64,000 nt of DNA from Agrococcus sp. Marseille-P2731 (lineage in GTDB: Bacteria > Actinomycetota > Actinomycetes > Actinomycetales > Microbacteriaceae): assembly GCF_900117395.1 (NCBI RefSeq), contig NZ_FPEG01000003.1, positions 372,001 to 436,000 on the forward strand, written 5' to 3'. Each line of letters starts with the position of its first letter. Position 1 is the stretch's first letter. The translations under genes were made by a program, and so were the position numbers. Under the pieces are notes generated by a model that was given only the letters and a program-made list of their open reading frames with translations, was not told the origin of the DNA and did not search any database. Positions 42,927 through 50,843 of the stretch are shown here, in pieces.

Positions 42927-43372
42927 GCCGCCTCCCCCGCGATCACGAGCGACGAGGTGGCCGTGACCACGTGACTGCCCGACGCATCCGTCACCTCGGT
43001 CTCGCAGGTCACCATGTCGTTGCCGCCCAGCGAGCGCACGCGCGTGACCGTCAGCTGGGCGGTGAGCTCGTCGCCGGCGACGATGGGCCGCGTGGCGGTG
43101 AAGCGCTGGTCGCCGTGCACGATGCGCTCGAGCACGATGCCGGCGCTCGGGTCGTCGAGCAGCTGGTTCCAGGTGAGCTGCTGGATCACGATTGGGAAGG
43201 TCGGCGGGGCGATCACGTCGGCGTGGCCGGCAGCGCGCGCGGCCTCGACGTCGTGGTGCTCGGGGTGCAGCGCCTGCACGGCGCGCGCGAACTCGCGCAC
43301 CTTCTCGCGGCCGACGAGGTAGGGGGCCGTGGGCGGGTACTGCCTGCCCTGGATCTCGGGGTTCACTGGCAC
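42923..43372 (-). CDS. MaoC N-terminal-like hot-dog protein (HadA-like, UPF0336 type)
   Basis: A 149-residue protein with the FAS1-type dehydratase N-terminal fold: YLVGREKVREFARAVQ, DVIAPPTFPIVIQQL and RIVHGDQRFTATRPIVAGDEL, all typical of HadA/UPF0336. It lacks the full catalytic pair and is expected to form a heterodimer with the HadB-like product. GTG 43372 is the start: TAGGCT (43379-43384) lies six bases upstream, a leaderless promoter. GTG 43366 is an alternative. First gene of the hadA-hadB-murB operon. Confidence 0.88.
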   Translation of the reverse strand: MPVNPEIQGRQYPPTAPYLVGREKVREFARAVQALHPEHHDVEAARAAGHADVIAPPTFPIVIQQLTWNQLLDDPSAGIVLERIVHGDQRFTATRPIVAGDELTAQLTVTRVRSLGGNDMVTCETEVTDASGSHVVTATSSLVIAGEAA

Positions 43373-43421
43373 CCGCCCAGCCTAGCGAGGGGTGCGGATG
43401 CCGGTGGCGGCGGCAACGCGA

Positions 43422-43447
43422 AGGGCCCGGTCAGCAGACCGGGCCCT
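43422..43447 (-). terminator. terminator of the tRNA-Thr/tRNA-Met unit
   Basis: AGGGCCCGGTC (43422-43432), loop AGCA, GACCGGGCCCT (43437-43447): perfect 11-bp stem, ten bases after tRNA-Met. Confidence 0.85.
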
Positions 43448-43456
43448 CCGTGGCGG

Positions 43457-43530
43457 TAGCGAGGGCGGGGTTCGAACCCGCGACCTCACGATTATGAGTC
43501 GTGCGCTCTCACCAACTGAGCTACCCCGCC
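43457..43530 (-). tRNA. tRNA-Met (CAT anticodon, elongator type)
   Basis: A 74-base cloverleaf. D-arm GCTC/GAGC, anticodon stem CACGA/TCGTG with loop CTCATAA, T-arm GCGGG-TTCGAAC-CCCGC. Acceptor GGCGGGG pairs with CCTCGCT, giving G-U pairs at 1-72 and 5-68. Discriminator A73. The body matches actinobacterial elongator tRNA-Met. The paired first position argues against the initiator, but tRNA-Ile2 cannot be excluded from the anticodon alone. Confidence 0.88.
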
Positions 43531-43569
43531 AGATGCGCCCACCCAAGCCCGAAGCGTCAAGCAAGCGCG

Positions 43570-43641
<72 letters not shown>

Positions 43642-43664
43642 GATGCCGTCTAGGCAACCGAACG

Positions 43665-43670
43665 ATCATA
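43665..43670 (-). promoter_or_regulatory. -10 element of the tRNA-Thr/tRNA-Met unit
   Basis: TATGAT on the minus strand, 24 bases before tRNA-Thr. The -35 is weak. It lies in the leader of the divergent epimerase gene. Confidence 0.55.
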
Positions 43671-43708
43671 GCATTCGGTGGACCACCCACGCACACCAGG
43701 AGCGCATC

Positions 43709-44707
43709 ATGCCCGACGTCGTCATCGCAGGAGCAACCGGCTTCATGGGCCGCCACCTCGCCGACGCCATGCGGCGCGACGGCCGCGTCGTCCGCACCAT
43801 CGGGCGAGGCCCAGGGGCGGATGCGTCGTGGGGCGACGCGGACGGCATCGCACGCGCCGTCGACGGGGCCGGTCTGCTCATCAACCTGGCAGGCAAGCCG
43901 GTGCACGCGCGCTACGACGACGCCACGAGGGACGAGATCCTGCGCTCGCGCGTCGAGACCACGCGCGCGCTCGGCGAGGCCGTCGCTCGGGTCGCGGCGC
44001 CTCCGGCGGTGTGGATGAACGCGTCGACCGCGACCGCCTACGCGCACACGACCGAGCGGGCGCACACCGAAGCCGACCCGGCGGGCGAGCACGGCTTCTC
44101 GGAGGATGTCGCGCGAGCGTGGGAGCGCGAGCTCGTGCGCGCGGATGCGCCCGCGACGCGGAAGGTCGCGCTGCGCACGACGATCGCGCTCGGCCACGAC
44201 GGCGAGGCGACGCGCCTGCTGTTCCGCCTCGCGCGACTCGGTCTCGGTGGCCCGCAGCTCGACGGGCCGTGGTTCCGGCACGAGCGCTACCGCGGGCTCG
44301 CGGCCGATCGCGGCACACCGGAGGCCTCGGCGCCCAGCGCTGGCAGGCCGACGCGCGGCGGGCAGCGCTTCTCGTGGATCCACATCGACGACGTCGTCGG
44401 CGCCGTGCGCCACATCGAGGCGACCCCAGAGCTCGCGGGCCCCGTCAACCTCGCCGCTCCGGAGGCGGTCACGAACCGGCAGCTGATGGCGCTGCTGCGC
44501 CGCACCGTCGGCATGCCGATCGGCATCCCGGCGCCGCGCTTCGTGCTGGAGCCGGCGATGTGGGCGCTGCGCACCGAGAGCGAGCTGGTGCTGAAGAGCC
44601 GCTGGGTCTCTCCCGGCAGGCTGCTCTCGACCGGCTTCGCCTTCCAGCACCCGCGGCTCGACTGGGCGCTGCGCGCCATCTGGGGGCGGATGCGCGCGGG
44701 TGCCTAG
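43709..44707 (+). CDS. SDR39U1/YfcH-type NAD(P)-binding epimerase (TIGR01777)
   Basis: A 332-residue extended short-chain dehydrogenase. The nucleotide loop is VVIAGATGFMGRHLA. Family marks are LLINLAGKPVHARY, STATAYAHT, FSWIHIDDVVGAVRHI and the C-terminal helix SPGRLLSTGFAFQHPRL, typical of TIGR01777 proteins. The usual YxxxK catalytic pair of classic SDRs is not evident. Function is unknown; the bacterial family is often called epimerase. AGGAG lies seven bases before ATG 43709. It ends in a CTAG overlap with the LysR gene. Confidence 0.85.
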   Translation: MPDVVIAGATGFMGRHLADAMRRDGRVVRTIGRGPGADASWGDADGIARAVDGAGLLINLAGKPVHARYDDATRDEILRSRVETTRALGEAVARVAAPPAVWMNASTATAYAHTTERAHTEADPAGEHGFSEDVARAWERELVRADAPATRKVALRTTIALGHDGEATRLLFRLARLGLGGPQLDGPWFRHERYRGLAADRGTPEASAPSAGRPTRGGQRFSWIHIDDVVGAVRHIEATPELAGPVNLAAPEAVTNRQLMALLRRTVGMPIGIPAPRFVLEPAMWALRTESELVLKSRWVSPGRLLSTGFAFQHPRLDWALRAIWGRMRAGA

Positions 44708-45624
44708 CCCGCGGCGTAGCCGCGAGCACCGAGGGGCGCGACTCGCTCGGCGCAGCGGCGCAGCACGTCGATCGTGTGAGCGACGACCGCGCGCTCCGCG
44801 ACATCGGGGCGCGCGAGCACGCTCACGATCCGGCCGGTCGGCAGCCCTGCGAGCGGCAGCAGCGCGACGCCGGCGCCGGAGCGGGTGCTGAAGCGCGGCA
44901 GCATGCCGATGCCGAGCCCCGCGGCGACGAGCGCCTCGATCAAGCGGTTGTCGCGCACGCGCTGGACGACCGTGAATCGCTCACCCGCCGCATCCTCGAT
45001 CGCGATGCGCAGGTCGTCGAAGGGGTATCCCTCGGGGACCCCGATCCACCGCTGACCCGCGAGGTCGATGGGCCGCACCGGCTCGGCCGCGGCGAGCTCG
45101 TGCTCGGATGGCACCGCGATGTCGATCGGCTCGCGCAGCAGGTCCACCACCTGCAGGCCACGCCACTCGGCCGGCGGTGTCGCTGCCATCCGGTGGCCGA
45201 TCACCAGGTCGTGGTCGCGCGCGAGCGCTGCGTAGTCCGCCTCCGGGACGTCGTGGTCGTGCACGCGCAGGTCGATGTCGCTGCCGAGCGCCGAGATGAG
45301 CGAGGGCAGCAGCACGACACCCGCACTCGGCAGCGCCGCCACGTCGACCCTGCCGCGGATGCCACCGCGATGGACGGCGAGCCGGGCCTCGACGCGAGCG
45401 ACGACGGCCGAGACCTCGATGGCGCCGGCGGCGAGCAGCCGTCCGGCCTCGGTGAGTCGCACGCCGCGCCCGGCCGACTCGGTGAGCGGCAGACCCAGGT
45501 CGCGCTCGAGCGCACGGATGCGCTGCGACACGGCGGAGGGGGTCACGTGCGTCGAGCGTGCCACGGCGGTGAGGCTGCCGCGCTCATCGAGCTCTCGGAG
45601 CAGCGCCAGATCCCGGAGTTCCAT
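44704..45624 (-). CDS. LysR-family transcriptional regulator
   Basis: A 306-residue regulator. The N-terminal helix-turn-helix reads LALLRELDERGSLTAVARSTHVTPSAVSQRIRALERDLGLPL, in parts. The effector domain starts near GRVDVAALPSAG and has the family loop EALVAAGLGIGMLPRF. TAGCGT (45631-45636) lies six bases before ATG 45624, so it is leaderless. The EamA transporter gene starts 71 bases away on the other strand, which is the usual arrangement for a LysR protein and its target. Confidence 0.92.
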   Translation of the reverse strand: MELRDLALLRELDERGSLTAVARSTHVTPSAVSQRIRALERDLGLPLTESAGRGVRLTEAGRLLAAGAIEVSAVVARVEARLAVHRGGIRGRVDVAALPSAGVVLLPSLISALGSDIDLRVHDHDVPEADYAALARDHDLVIGHRMAATPPAEWRGLQVVDLLREPIDIAVPSEHELAAAEPVRPIDLAGQRWIGVPEGYPFDDLRIAIEDAAGERFTVVQRVRDNRLIEALVAAGLGIGMLPRFSTRSGAGVALLPLAGLPTGRIVSVLARPDVAERAVVAHTIDVLRRCAERVAPLGARGYAAG

Positions 45625-45660
45625 GAAGCAACGCTACACATACGCTCTTCGACTCTTCGC

Positions 45661-45689
45661 TTGTGCTGCACGGTATCGACTGCTGTGCT
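45661..45689 (+). promoter_or_regulatory. promoter of the EamA gene
   Basis: TTGTGC (45661-45666), a 17-base spacer and TGTGCT (45684-45689), ending six bases before ATG 45696. The -10 lacks the A at position 2, so it may need the LysR activator. Confidence 0.45.
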
Positions 45690-45695
45690 CAGCGC

Positions 45696-46637
45696 ATGAC
45701 GAATCGTGAACGCCTGCTGGGCTGTCTGGTGGCGGTGCTCTGGGGAGCGAACTTCCTCGCCATCCACCTCTCGCTCGAGCAGTTCCCGCCGTTCTTCCTG
45801 GTCGCCCTGCGGTTCGCGCTCATCGCCGTGCCCACCATCCTGCTCGTGCCTCGCCCCGACGTGCCGCTGCGCTGGCTGATCGGCTACGGCCTCGGGTTCG
45901 GCACGCTGCAGTTCCTGTTCCTCTACTGGGCGATGGCGTCGGGCATGCCGACCGGCCTCGCCTCGCTCGTGCTGCAGGCATCCGCCCCCTTCACCGTGCT
46001 GCTCGGCGCCACGCTGCTGCGGGAGCGCCTCGACCGCGGCCAGGTGGCGGGCATCGTCCTCGCGGCGGCCGGGTTGACGGTCATCGGCGCCCAGCAGCTC
46101 GGCGCCGCCGCCCTCGGACCCTTCCTCCTCGCGCTGCTCGCCGCGCTCGGGTGGGCGCTCGGCAACCTCTCGAGCCGCCTCGCGCGCCCCTCGAAGCCGC
46201 TGCACATGACGCTGTGGATGTCGGTGGTGCCGGTGCTGCCCATGCTCGCGACCTCGCTGTGGGTCGAGGGGCCGGGCCGCATCGCGCAGTCCTTCGTCGG
46301 GCTCGAGCTGCCGCAGGGGCTGCTGGCGATCGCCGGCCTCGCCTACACGATCCTGCTCGGCACCGTCGTGGGCAGCGGCATCTGGACCTGGCTGCTCAGC
46401 CGCCACCCCGCCGCGCGCGTCGCCCCGTTCTCCATGCTCGTGCCCGTCGTCGGGCTGCTCACGGCGTGGCTGGTGCTCGGCGAGACCCTCACCGGCATCG
46501 AGATCGCGGGCGCCGCCGTGGTCGTGCTCGGCGTGCTGCTCGGCTCGGGCGCACTCCGGCAGCTGCGCCGCCGCGCGTCGATCGATCCTGCCGCAGCGGC
46601 GGACCCGACCGCAGTGGCCGCCGCGCCCACGCGCTGA
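45696..46637 (+). CDS. EamA/DMT-family transporter
   Basis: A 313-residue drug/metabolite transporter with ten helices in two EamA repeats. The first repeat has LVAVLWGANFLAIHLSLEQFPPFFLVALRF, in parts; the second starts LGWALGNLSSRLA and ends LGETLTGIEIAGAAVVVLGV. The C-terminal 25 residues are a soluble Ala-rich tail. Such proteins export amino acids or other metabolites. It is divergent from and probably controlled by the adjacent LysR gene. Confidence 0.9.
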   Translation: MTNRERLLGCLVAVLWGANFLAIHLSLEQFPPFFLVALRFALIAVPTILLVPRPDVPLRWLIGYGLGFGTLQFLFLYWAMASGMPTGLASLVLQASAPFTVLLGATLLRERLDRGQVAGIVLAAAGLTVIGAQQLGAAALGPFLLALLAALGWALGNLSSRLARPSKPLHMTLWMSVVPVLPMLATSLWVEGPGRIAQSFVGLELPQGLLAIAGLAYTILLGTVVGSGIWTWLLSRHPAARVAPFSMLVPVVGLLTAWLVLGETLTGIEIAGAAVVVLGVLLGSGALRQLRRRASIDPAAAADPTAVAAAPTR

Positions 46638-46646
46638 GCGACTCGA

Positions 46647-47462
46647 TCAGCGCGCGCCTCGAGCGCGACGCCAGCCGTCACCGACGCGCTCGACGGCACC
46701 CTCGCGCTCGAACGCCTCGAGCCAGCCGAGCATCGGCCAGAACCCCCAGCGCTCGGCGAAGAGGCCGCCGTTGCGCAGGATGTCGTCGAGGTGCTGCCAC
46801 GGCGGGCTCGAGGTCGGGTGGTACTGGTGGTAGGCGTGGGCACCGCCCACCCACGCGAGCCGTGCTGACGCATCCGCCGACCGCATCGCGAAGTCGGTGT
46901 CCTCGGCGCCGTAGCCCACGTATGCCTCGTCGAACCCGCCGATCCGCTGCCACGTGCCGGCGGTGACCGCGAACGACAGCGACCAGAACAGCAGCTGCTG
47001 CTCGGGCTCGGCGTCCTGCACCGCACCCTCGGCAGGTGAGGGCCGAGCAGCGTGCGGCGCGGTGAGCGCGGCGAGGTCGGTCGACGGCGTCACGGCGACC
47101 GACTCGGGGAGGTAGGTCACCGGACCCGCGAGCAGGCCGTGCGGGCGCGCGCGCAGCGCGTCGTCGTAGCGCGGCAGCAGCTCCTCCCCCGGTACACAGT
47201 CGGCGTCGAGGAAGACGAGGCGGTCGCAGCCGAGCTCGATGGCCGTGCGTGCGCCGACGTTGCGGGCGGCCGCGAGCCGCATGCCGCCCGGATCGGGCGG
47301 CACGTGCTGCACGTGCGTCGCGGGGACCTCGGCGGGCGGAGCCTCCGCGTCGAGCCAGACCACGATGCGCTCGAGCCCGGTGACGTGCTGCAGCCGCGCC
47401 TGCTGCTGCGCGAGGTGCGCGAGCCGCGCCCGCGAGGCGAGCGTGATGGTGGCGATCGTCAC
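46647..47462 (-). CDS. family 2 glycosyltransferase with galactosyltransferase-like C-terminus
   Basis: A 271-residue GT-A enzyme. The donor site is LVFLDADCVPG (DxD-type Asp-Ala-Asp). The C-terminal part GGFDEAYVGYGAEDTDFAMRS is the Glyco_transf_7C motif of galactosyltransferase-like proteins. No membrane helix is present, so it is cytoplasmic. GTG 47462 overlaps the preceding gene by 4 bp; it is the last of four coupled glycosyltransferase genes. Donor and acceptor are unknown. Confidence 0.88.
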   Translation of the reverse strand: MTIATITLASRARLAHLAQQQARLQHVTGLERIVVWLDAEAPPAEVPATHVQHVPPDPGGMRLAAARNVGARTAIELGCDRLVFLDADCVPGEELLPRYDDALRARPHGLLAGPVTYLPESVAVTPSTDLAALTAPHAARPSPAEGAVQDAEPEQQLLFWSLSFAVTAGTWQRIGGFDEAYVGYGAEDTDFAMRSADASARLAWVGGAHAYHQYHPTSSPPWQHLDDILRNGGLFAERWGFWPMLGWLEAFEREGAVERVGDGWRRARGAR

Positions 47463-48445
47463 GAGGCGCCTCCCGCTGCCACCCGGTCGATGATGGCAGC
47501 GGCTCGCTCAGCCGCGCCATCGATGCCCCAGCTGGGCCACCGCGGGTCGAGCGACCGCGCCCGCTCGAGCAGTGCGGGCCAGTCGGCGGTCTCGGAAGGC
47601 TCGAGGGCGATCGCGAGGCCGTGCTCCCGCAGCAGCTCGGCGGTGCGGCGCTGCTCGTCGAAGGGGCGGGGGCGCGGCACCACGATCGCGCGCGCCCGCG
47701 CAGCGGCGACATCCGCGATCGCGTTCTGCCCCGCCGCGGTCACGACCACCTCGGCCTCGCACAGCGCCTGCCACGGATCGTCGAGCCAGGTGTCGCCGCC
47801 CGCGACCTGCCACGCCCATCCAGGGGTGGAGGCGACGGCCGCGTCGAGCATGGCCTCCCACTCCGCGTCGCGCGCACCGCCGCCGAGCGCCAGCACCGTG
47901 CCGGCTCGCCGCCCACCCGCCGGCCGGCGGGCTGCGAAGCGCGAGACGCCGCCGACGTGGTGCAGGGCGGATGCGACCGGGCCTGTCGCGGCGGAGGCGG
48001 GCCATGGCGCGATGATCGCGTCGGCCAGCCGCCGACCGAGCGCATGGGGCGCATCCTCCCTGTCGCCGGGCTGCGCGAAGAGGGCCACGCGTCGACCCAT
48101 GAGCCGCGCGAGGACCGTCACCTCGACCGACACGTCGACGACCACTGCGTCGAGCACCGGCGCACGCGCGGCGATCGCCGCCAGGCGCTCCGCGTGGCCC
48201 CGGTGCCCGAGCGGCGCCCAGTGCAGCGCGCCGCCCGCGGTCGGCGCGGCGCTCGAGGGTGGGCCATCGCCCTCGTCGGCGTCATCGCGGGGCAGCACCA
48301 CCCACTCCGTCGCGGGCGGCAAGGACTCGGGGCGCGGCAGCGAGCTGAACGCGACCACCGACGCGTCGACGTGCGGGCGCACGGCCAGGAAGCGCGTCAG
48401 GTGCCCCCTGCCGTGGTGGTGGATGTACCAGCCGACGACGCTCAC
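47459..48445 (-). CDS. MurG/GT28-like glycosyltransferase
   Basis: A 328-residue GT-B protein. The N-terminus VVGWYIHHHGRGHLTRFLAV has the HGxGH motif of the GT28 and glycosyltransferase-28-like group. The C-terminal half holds VVVTAAGQNAIADVAAARARAIVVPRPRPFDEQ, in parts, which is the nucleotide-sugar binding loop. It should transfer a sugar from a UDP or dTDP donor. GTG 48445 overlaps the previous stop by 4 bp. Third in the leftward arm. Confidence 0.85.
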   Translation of the reverse strand: MSVVGWYIHHHGRGHLTRFLAVRPHVDASVVAFSSLPRPESLPPATEWVVLPRDDADEGDGPPSSAAPTAGGALHWAPLGHRGHAERLAAIAARAPVLDAVVVDVSVEVTVLARLMGRRVALFAQPGDREDAPHALGRRLADAIIAPWPASAATGPVASALHHVGGVSRFAARRPAGGRRAGTVLALGGGARDAEWEAMLDAAVASTPGWAWQVAGGDTWLDDPWQALCEAEVVVTAAGQNAIADVAAARARAIVVPRPRPFDEQRRTAELLREHGLAIALEPSETADWPALLERARSLDPRWPSWGIDGAAERAAAIIDRVAAGGAS

Positions 48446-49575
48446 GTGGTGGCCGCCGCGCGGTCGGGCTCCACCGCACCCGCGGCGAGCCGGTGCCGGT
48501 AGAGCGCGTCGAGCTGCAGGCCGCGACGGCGGGACGAGAACCGCTCGACGGCGTGCTCGCGGATGCGCTGCCGCTCCGATGCCGAGAGCTGCAGCAGCTC
48601 CTCGGCGGCTTCCGCGAGCGCCGCGGTGTCGCCGGCCGGCACGAGCCTCGTGCCCGGTAGCCCCTCGAGCACCTCGGCGATGCCGCCGCGGTCGAAGGCG
48701 GCCACCGGCGTGCCGGTCGTGAGCGCCTCGGCGAGCACGAGGCCGAAGGGCTCCTCCCAGCAGGGCGTCACCAGCGCGCAGCCGCTGCTGCCGACGAGGT
48801 GCGCGAGGCGTCGCCTGCGCATCGGTCCGAGGTGGCGCACCCCGTCGCCGAGGCGCGGCGCGATGAAGCCATCGAAATACTGCACGTCGCCGACGCGGCC
48901 GGCGACCGTGATCGGCCGCCCGAGCGACTGCGCGACGTCGATCGCGAGGTGCGCGCCCTTCTCGGGCACGAGCCGCCCGAACCAGACGAGGCTGCGCCCG
49001 CCGGGGCCGAGCGGCCAGGCGTCAGGGTCGACGGCGTTCGGCAGCACCGTCGACTCGACGCCGTGCGCCTGCCACTCCTGCGCGGTGTGGCCGCTCACGG
49101 CGACGAACGAGTGCGCGGGGCCTGCGGCATCCGCTGCGGCGACGAGCTCTGGCAGCGGCGGCGTGTGCAGCGTCGTGAGCATGGGGATGCCGTGCTCGGC
49201 GGAGCGCGCGATCGGCACCGGGTGGAGGCTGTGGTTGTCGACCAGGTCGTAGGCCGAGGGGTCCGCCGCCAGGTGGTCGAGCACGCCGTCGAGCACGCTG
49301 GTCACCTGGTCGAGGTAGCCCTCCGGGTAGGCCTCGTCGGAGGAACGGTCGCCGCCCCACACGACGCTCGGCAGCCGCATCCGCTCTGGTGTGCGATCGA
49401 GGAAGTCCGAGCCGCGTGCAGCGATGAGCGTGATCTCGTGCCCGCTCGCGCGCAGCGAGCGCACGCGATCCCAGACCGCCGCCTCGAGGCCGCCGGGGTG
49501 GGGCTCGCGGATGGGGTGTCGTGACGGGGCGATGACGAGGATGCGCAGCCGGTCGCGGCGGGTGAGGCGCGTCAC
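48442..49575 (-). CDS. GT4-family glycosyltransferase
   Basis: A 377-residue GT-B enzyme. Glyco_transf_4 N-terminal domain with HPGGLEAAVWDRVRSLRASGHEIT, in parts, then LVWFGRLVPEKGAHLAIDVA and the acidic motif CWEEPFGLVLAEALTTGTPVAAFDRGG, in parts, where the two Glu residues hold the donor. GTG 49575 overlaps the previous gene by 4 bp. Second in the leftward arm. The donor is unknown. Confidence 0.92.
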   Translation of the reverse strand: MTRLTRRDRLRILVIAPSRHPIREPHPGGLEAAVWDRVRSLRASGHEITLIAARGSDFLDRTPERMRLPSVVWGGDRSSDEAYPEGYLDQVTSVLDGVLDHLAADPSAYDLVDNHSLHPVPIARSAEHGIPMLTTLHTPPLPELVAAADAAGPAHSFVAVSGHTAQEWQAHGVESTVLPNAVDPDAWPLGPGGRSLVWFGRLVPEKGAHLAIDVAQSLGRPITVAGRVGDVQYFDGFIAPRLGDGVRHLGPMRRRRLAHLVGSSGCALVTPCWEEPFGLVLAEALTTGTPVAAFDRGGIAEVLEGLPGTRLVPAGDTAALAEAAEELLQLSASERQRIREHAVERFSSRRRGLQLDALYRHRLAAGAVEPDRAAATT

Positions 49576-50663
49576 CGCCGTGCGCCGGTCTGCGCGACGA
49601 GCTCGCGGTAGAGCTCGTGGTGCGCGTGCGCGATGGCCGTGCGCTCCGCGCGGCGGAGGCACGAGCGATCGGCGACGACGCGGCGGCGCGCGGCGGAACG
49701 GGGCCGCGTGGCACGCTGCACCGCCTCCAGCACGACGGGCCCTGGGTCGCCGTCCCGCTCGAGGCCGAGGTACGCATCCGGGTGCTGGCCCGCCATCGCG
49801 AGCCAGTCGGGTCCGACGACGCTCACGCCGCGGTCGTAGCAGAGCTCGAGCCAGCCCGAGTGCGTGCCGTGGCGGTAGGGCAGCAGCGCGACGTCGAGCG
49901 CGTCGATCTCGGCGAGCAGCGCGTCGTCGTCGGGGCGCTCGCGCACGAGCAGCTCGCAGTCGGCGCGGTCGCGCAGCGCCGCAGCGAGCTCGAGCTCGAG
50001 GGCGGGGTCGCGCGTCGTGGCGTTCCGCAGCACGCGCCCTGACGCGAGGATCCCCGCCTGGGCGAGGGCGTCGAGCCCGGCGAGCAGGGAGCGCACGGCC
50101 GCCAGCGCATCGATGTTGGGGCGGAGGTCGCGCAGGTGCACCCCGATGACGCGGGCGGGCGGGGTGGTGCCTGGCTCGCCCGCGACGTCGTCGCAGGTGG
50201 CAGCGAGCGCGCCGCCGGCAGGCAGGAGGGTCGGATGCCCGAGCACGCGCGCCTCGCGGCCCCACGTGCGGCGCACCTCCGCGCCCGCCTGCGGGGTCAG
50301 CGTGAGCAGCGCCGCGGCGCGCGAGATCACCAGGTCGAGGTCGCGCCGGTGCGCCGACTGGTCGTCGAGCTGCGGGTTCTGCAGGTCGTGCACCGTGTAG
50401 ACCAGTGGCTTGCCGAGCGCGTCGAGCGCGTCGAGCGCCGCTGCCAGTCGGCCCTCGGGCAGCGACTCCATGCCGAAGTGCACGTGCACCAGGTCGAACC
50501 GGTCGGCGTTCGCGCGGATCCACGCCGCGTCGAGGACGAGCGGTGGCCACCAGCGCTCGGGATGCGCGGGGTCCGGGACGGGATCGGGGAGCACGGCGAC
50601 GCGGTCGTGCTCGGTCACGGCGACGACGTAGGGATGCACGGCGGGGACCGCAGCCACGCGCAC
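49572..50663 (-). CDS. GT4-like glycosyltransferase, first gene of leftward arm
   Basis: A 363-residue GT-B protein. VRVAAVPAVHPYVVAVT opens the domain, FDLVHVHFGMESLP is the N-domain His loop, and the C-domain has GVHLRDLRPNIDALAAV, LLPYRHGTHSGWLELCYDRGVSVVGP, in parts. The acceptor loop differs from classic GT4 (no ExFGxxxxE), so it is a divergent member. GTG 50663 is the first canonical start on the domain. A strong AAGGAG lies at 50697-50702 and would place initiation on an in-frame ATC at 50690, which is discussed separately. Confidence 0.8.
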   Translation of the reverse strand: MRVAAVPAVHPYVVAVTEHDRVAVLPDPVPDPAHPERWWPPLVLDAAWIRANADRFDLVHVHFGMESLPEGRLAAALDALDALGKPLVYTVHDLQNPQLDDQSAHRRDLDLVISRAAALLTLTPQAGAEVRRTWGREARVLGHPTLLPAGGALAATCDDVAGEPGTTPPARVIGVHLRDLRPNIDALAAVRSLLAGLDALAQAGILASGRVLRNATTRDPALELELAAALRDRADCELLVRERPDDDALLAEIDALDVALLPYRHGTHSGWLELCYDRGVSVVGPDWLAMAGQHPDAYLGLERDGDPGPVVLEAVQRATRPRSAARRRVVADRSCLRRAERTAIAHAHHELYRELVAQTGARR

Positions 50664-50843
50664 GACTGCGACCTGGTCGGGTGTCTCGATGCGATGCTCC
50701 TTCGTCGGCAGGCGGGGGCCCCGGTGGGCGCCGACAGGGGTACAAGGCCGGCCAGGTACGTACACTACTGCTGACAAGCAACCGCTAGCCCGGCGACGCT
50801 GACCGCCACGGTCGTCCTCGGCACGAACGCCGGAGGAGCCCCG
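50664..50843. promoter_or_regulatory. divergent control region of the glycan locus
   Basis: The 180-base gap separates two divergent operons. TACACT (50761-50766) on the plus strand and TAGTGT (50762-50767) on the minus overlap almost completely, next to the palindrome GTACGTAC at 50756. GGAGGAG stands before ATG 50844. No good -35 is visible on either strand. Confidence 0.45.

Noticed and set aside
46638..46646. A terminator between the convergent EamA and glycosyltransferase genes.
   Set aside because: The gap is only nine bases and no inverted repeat spans it.
50772..50777. TTGTCA on the minus strand as the -35 of the left glycosyltransferase arm.
   Set aside because: At 16-18 bases downstream there is only TGGCCG or GGCCGG, which is not a -10 hexamer.
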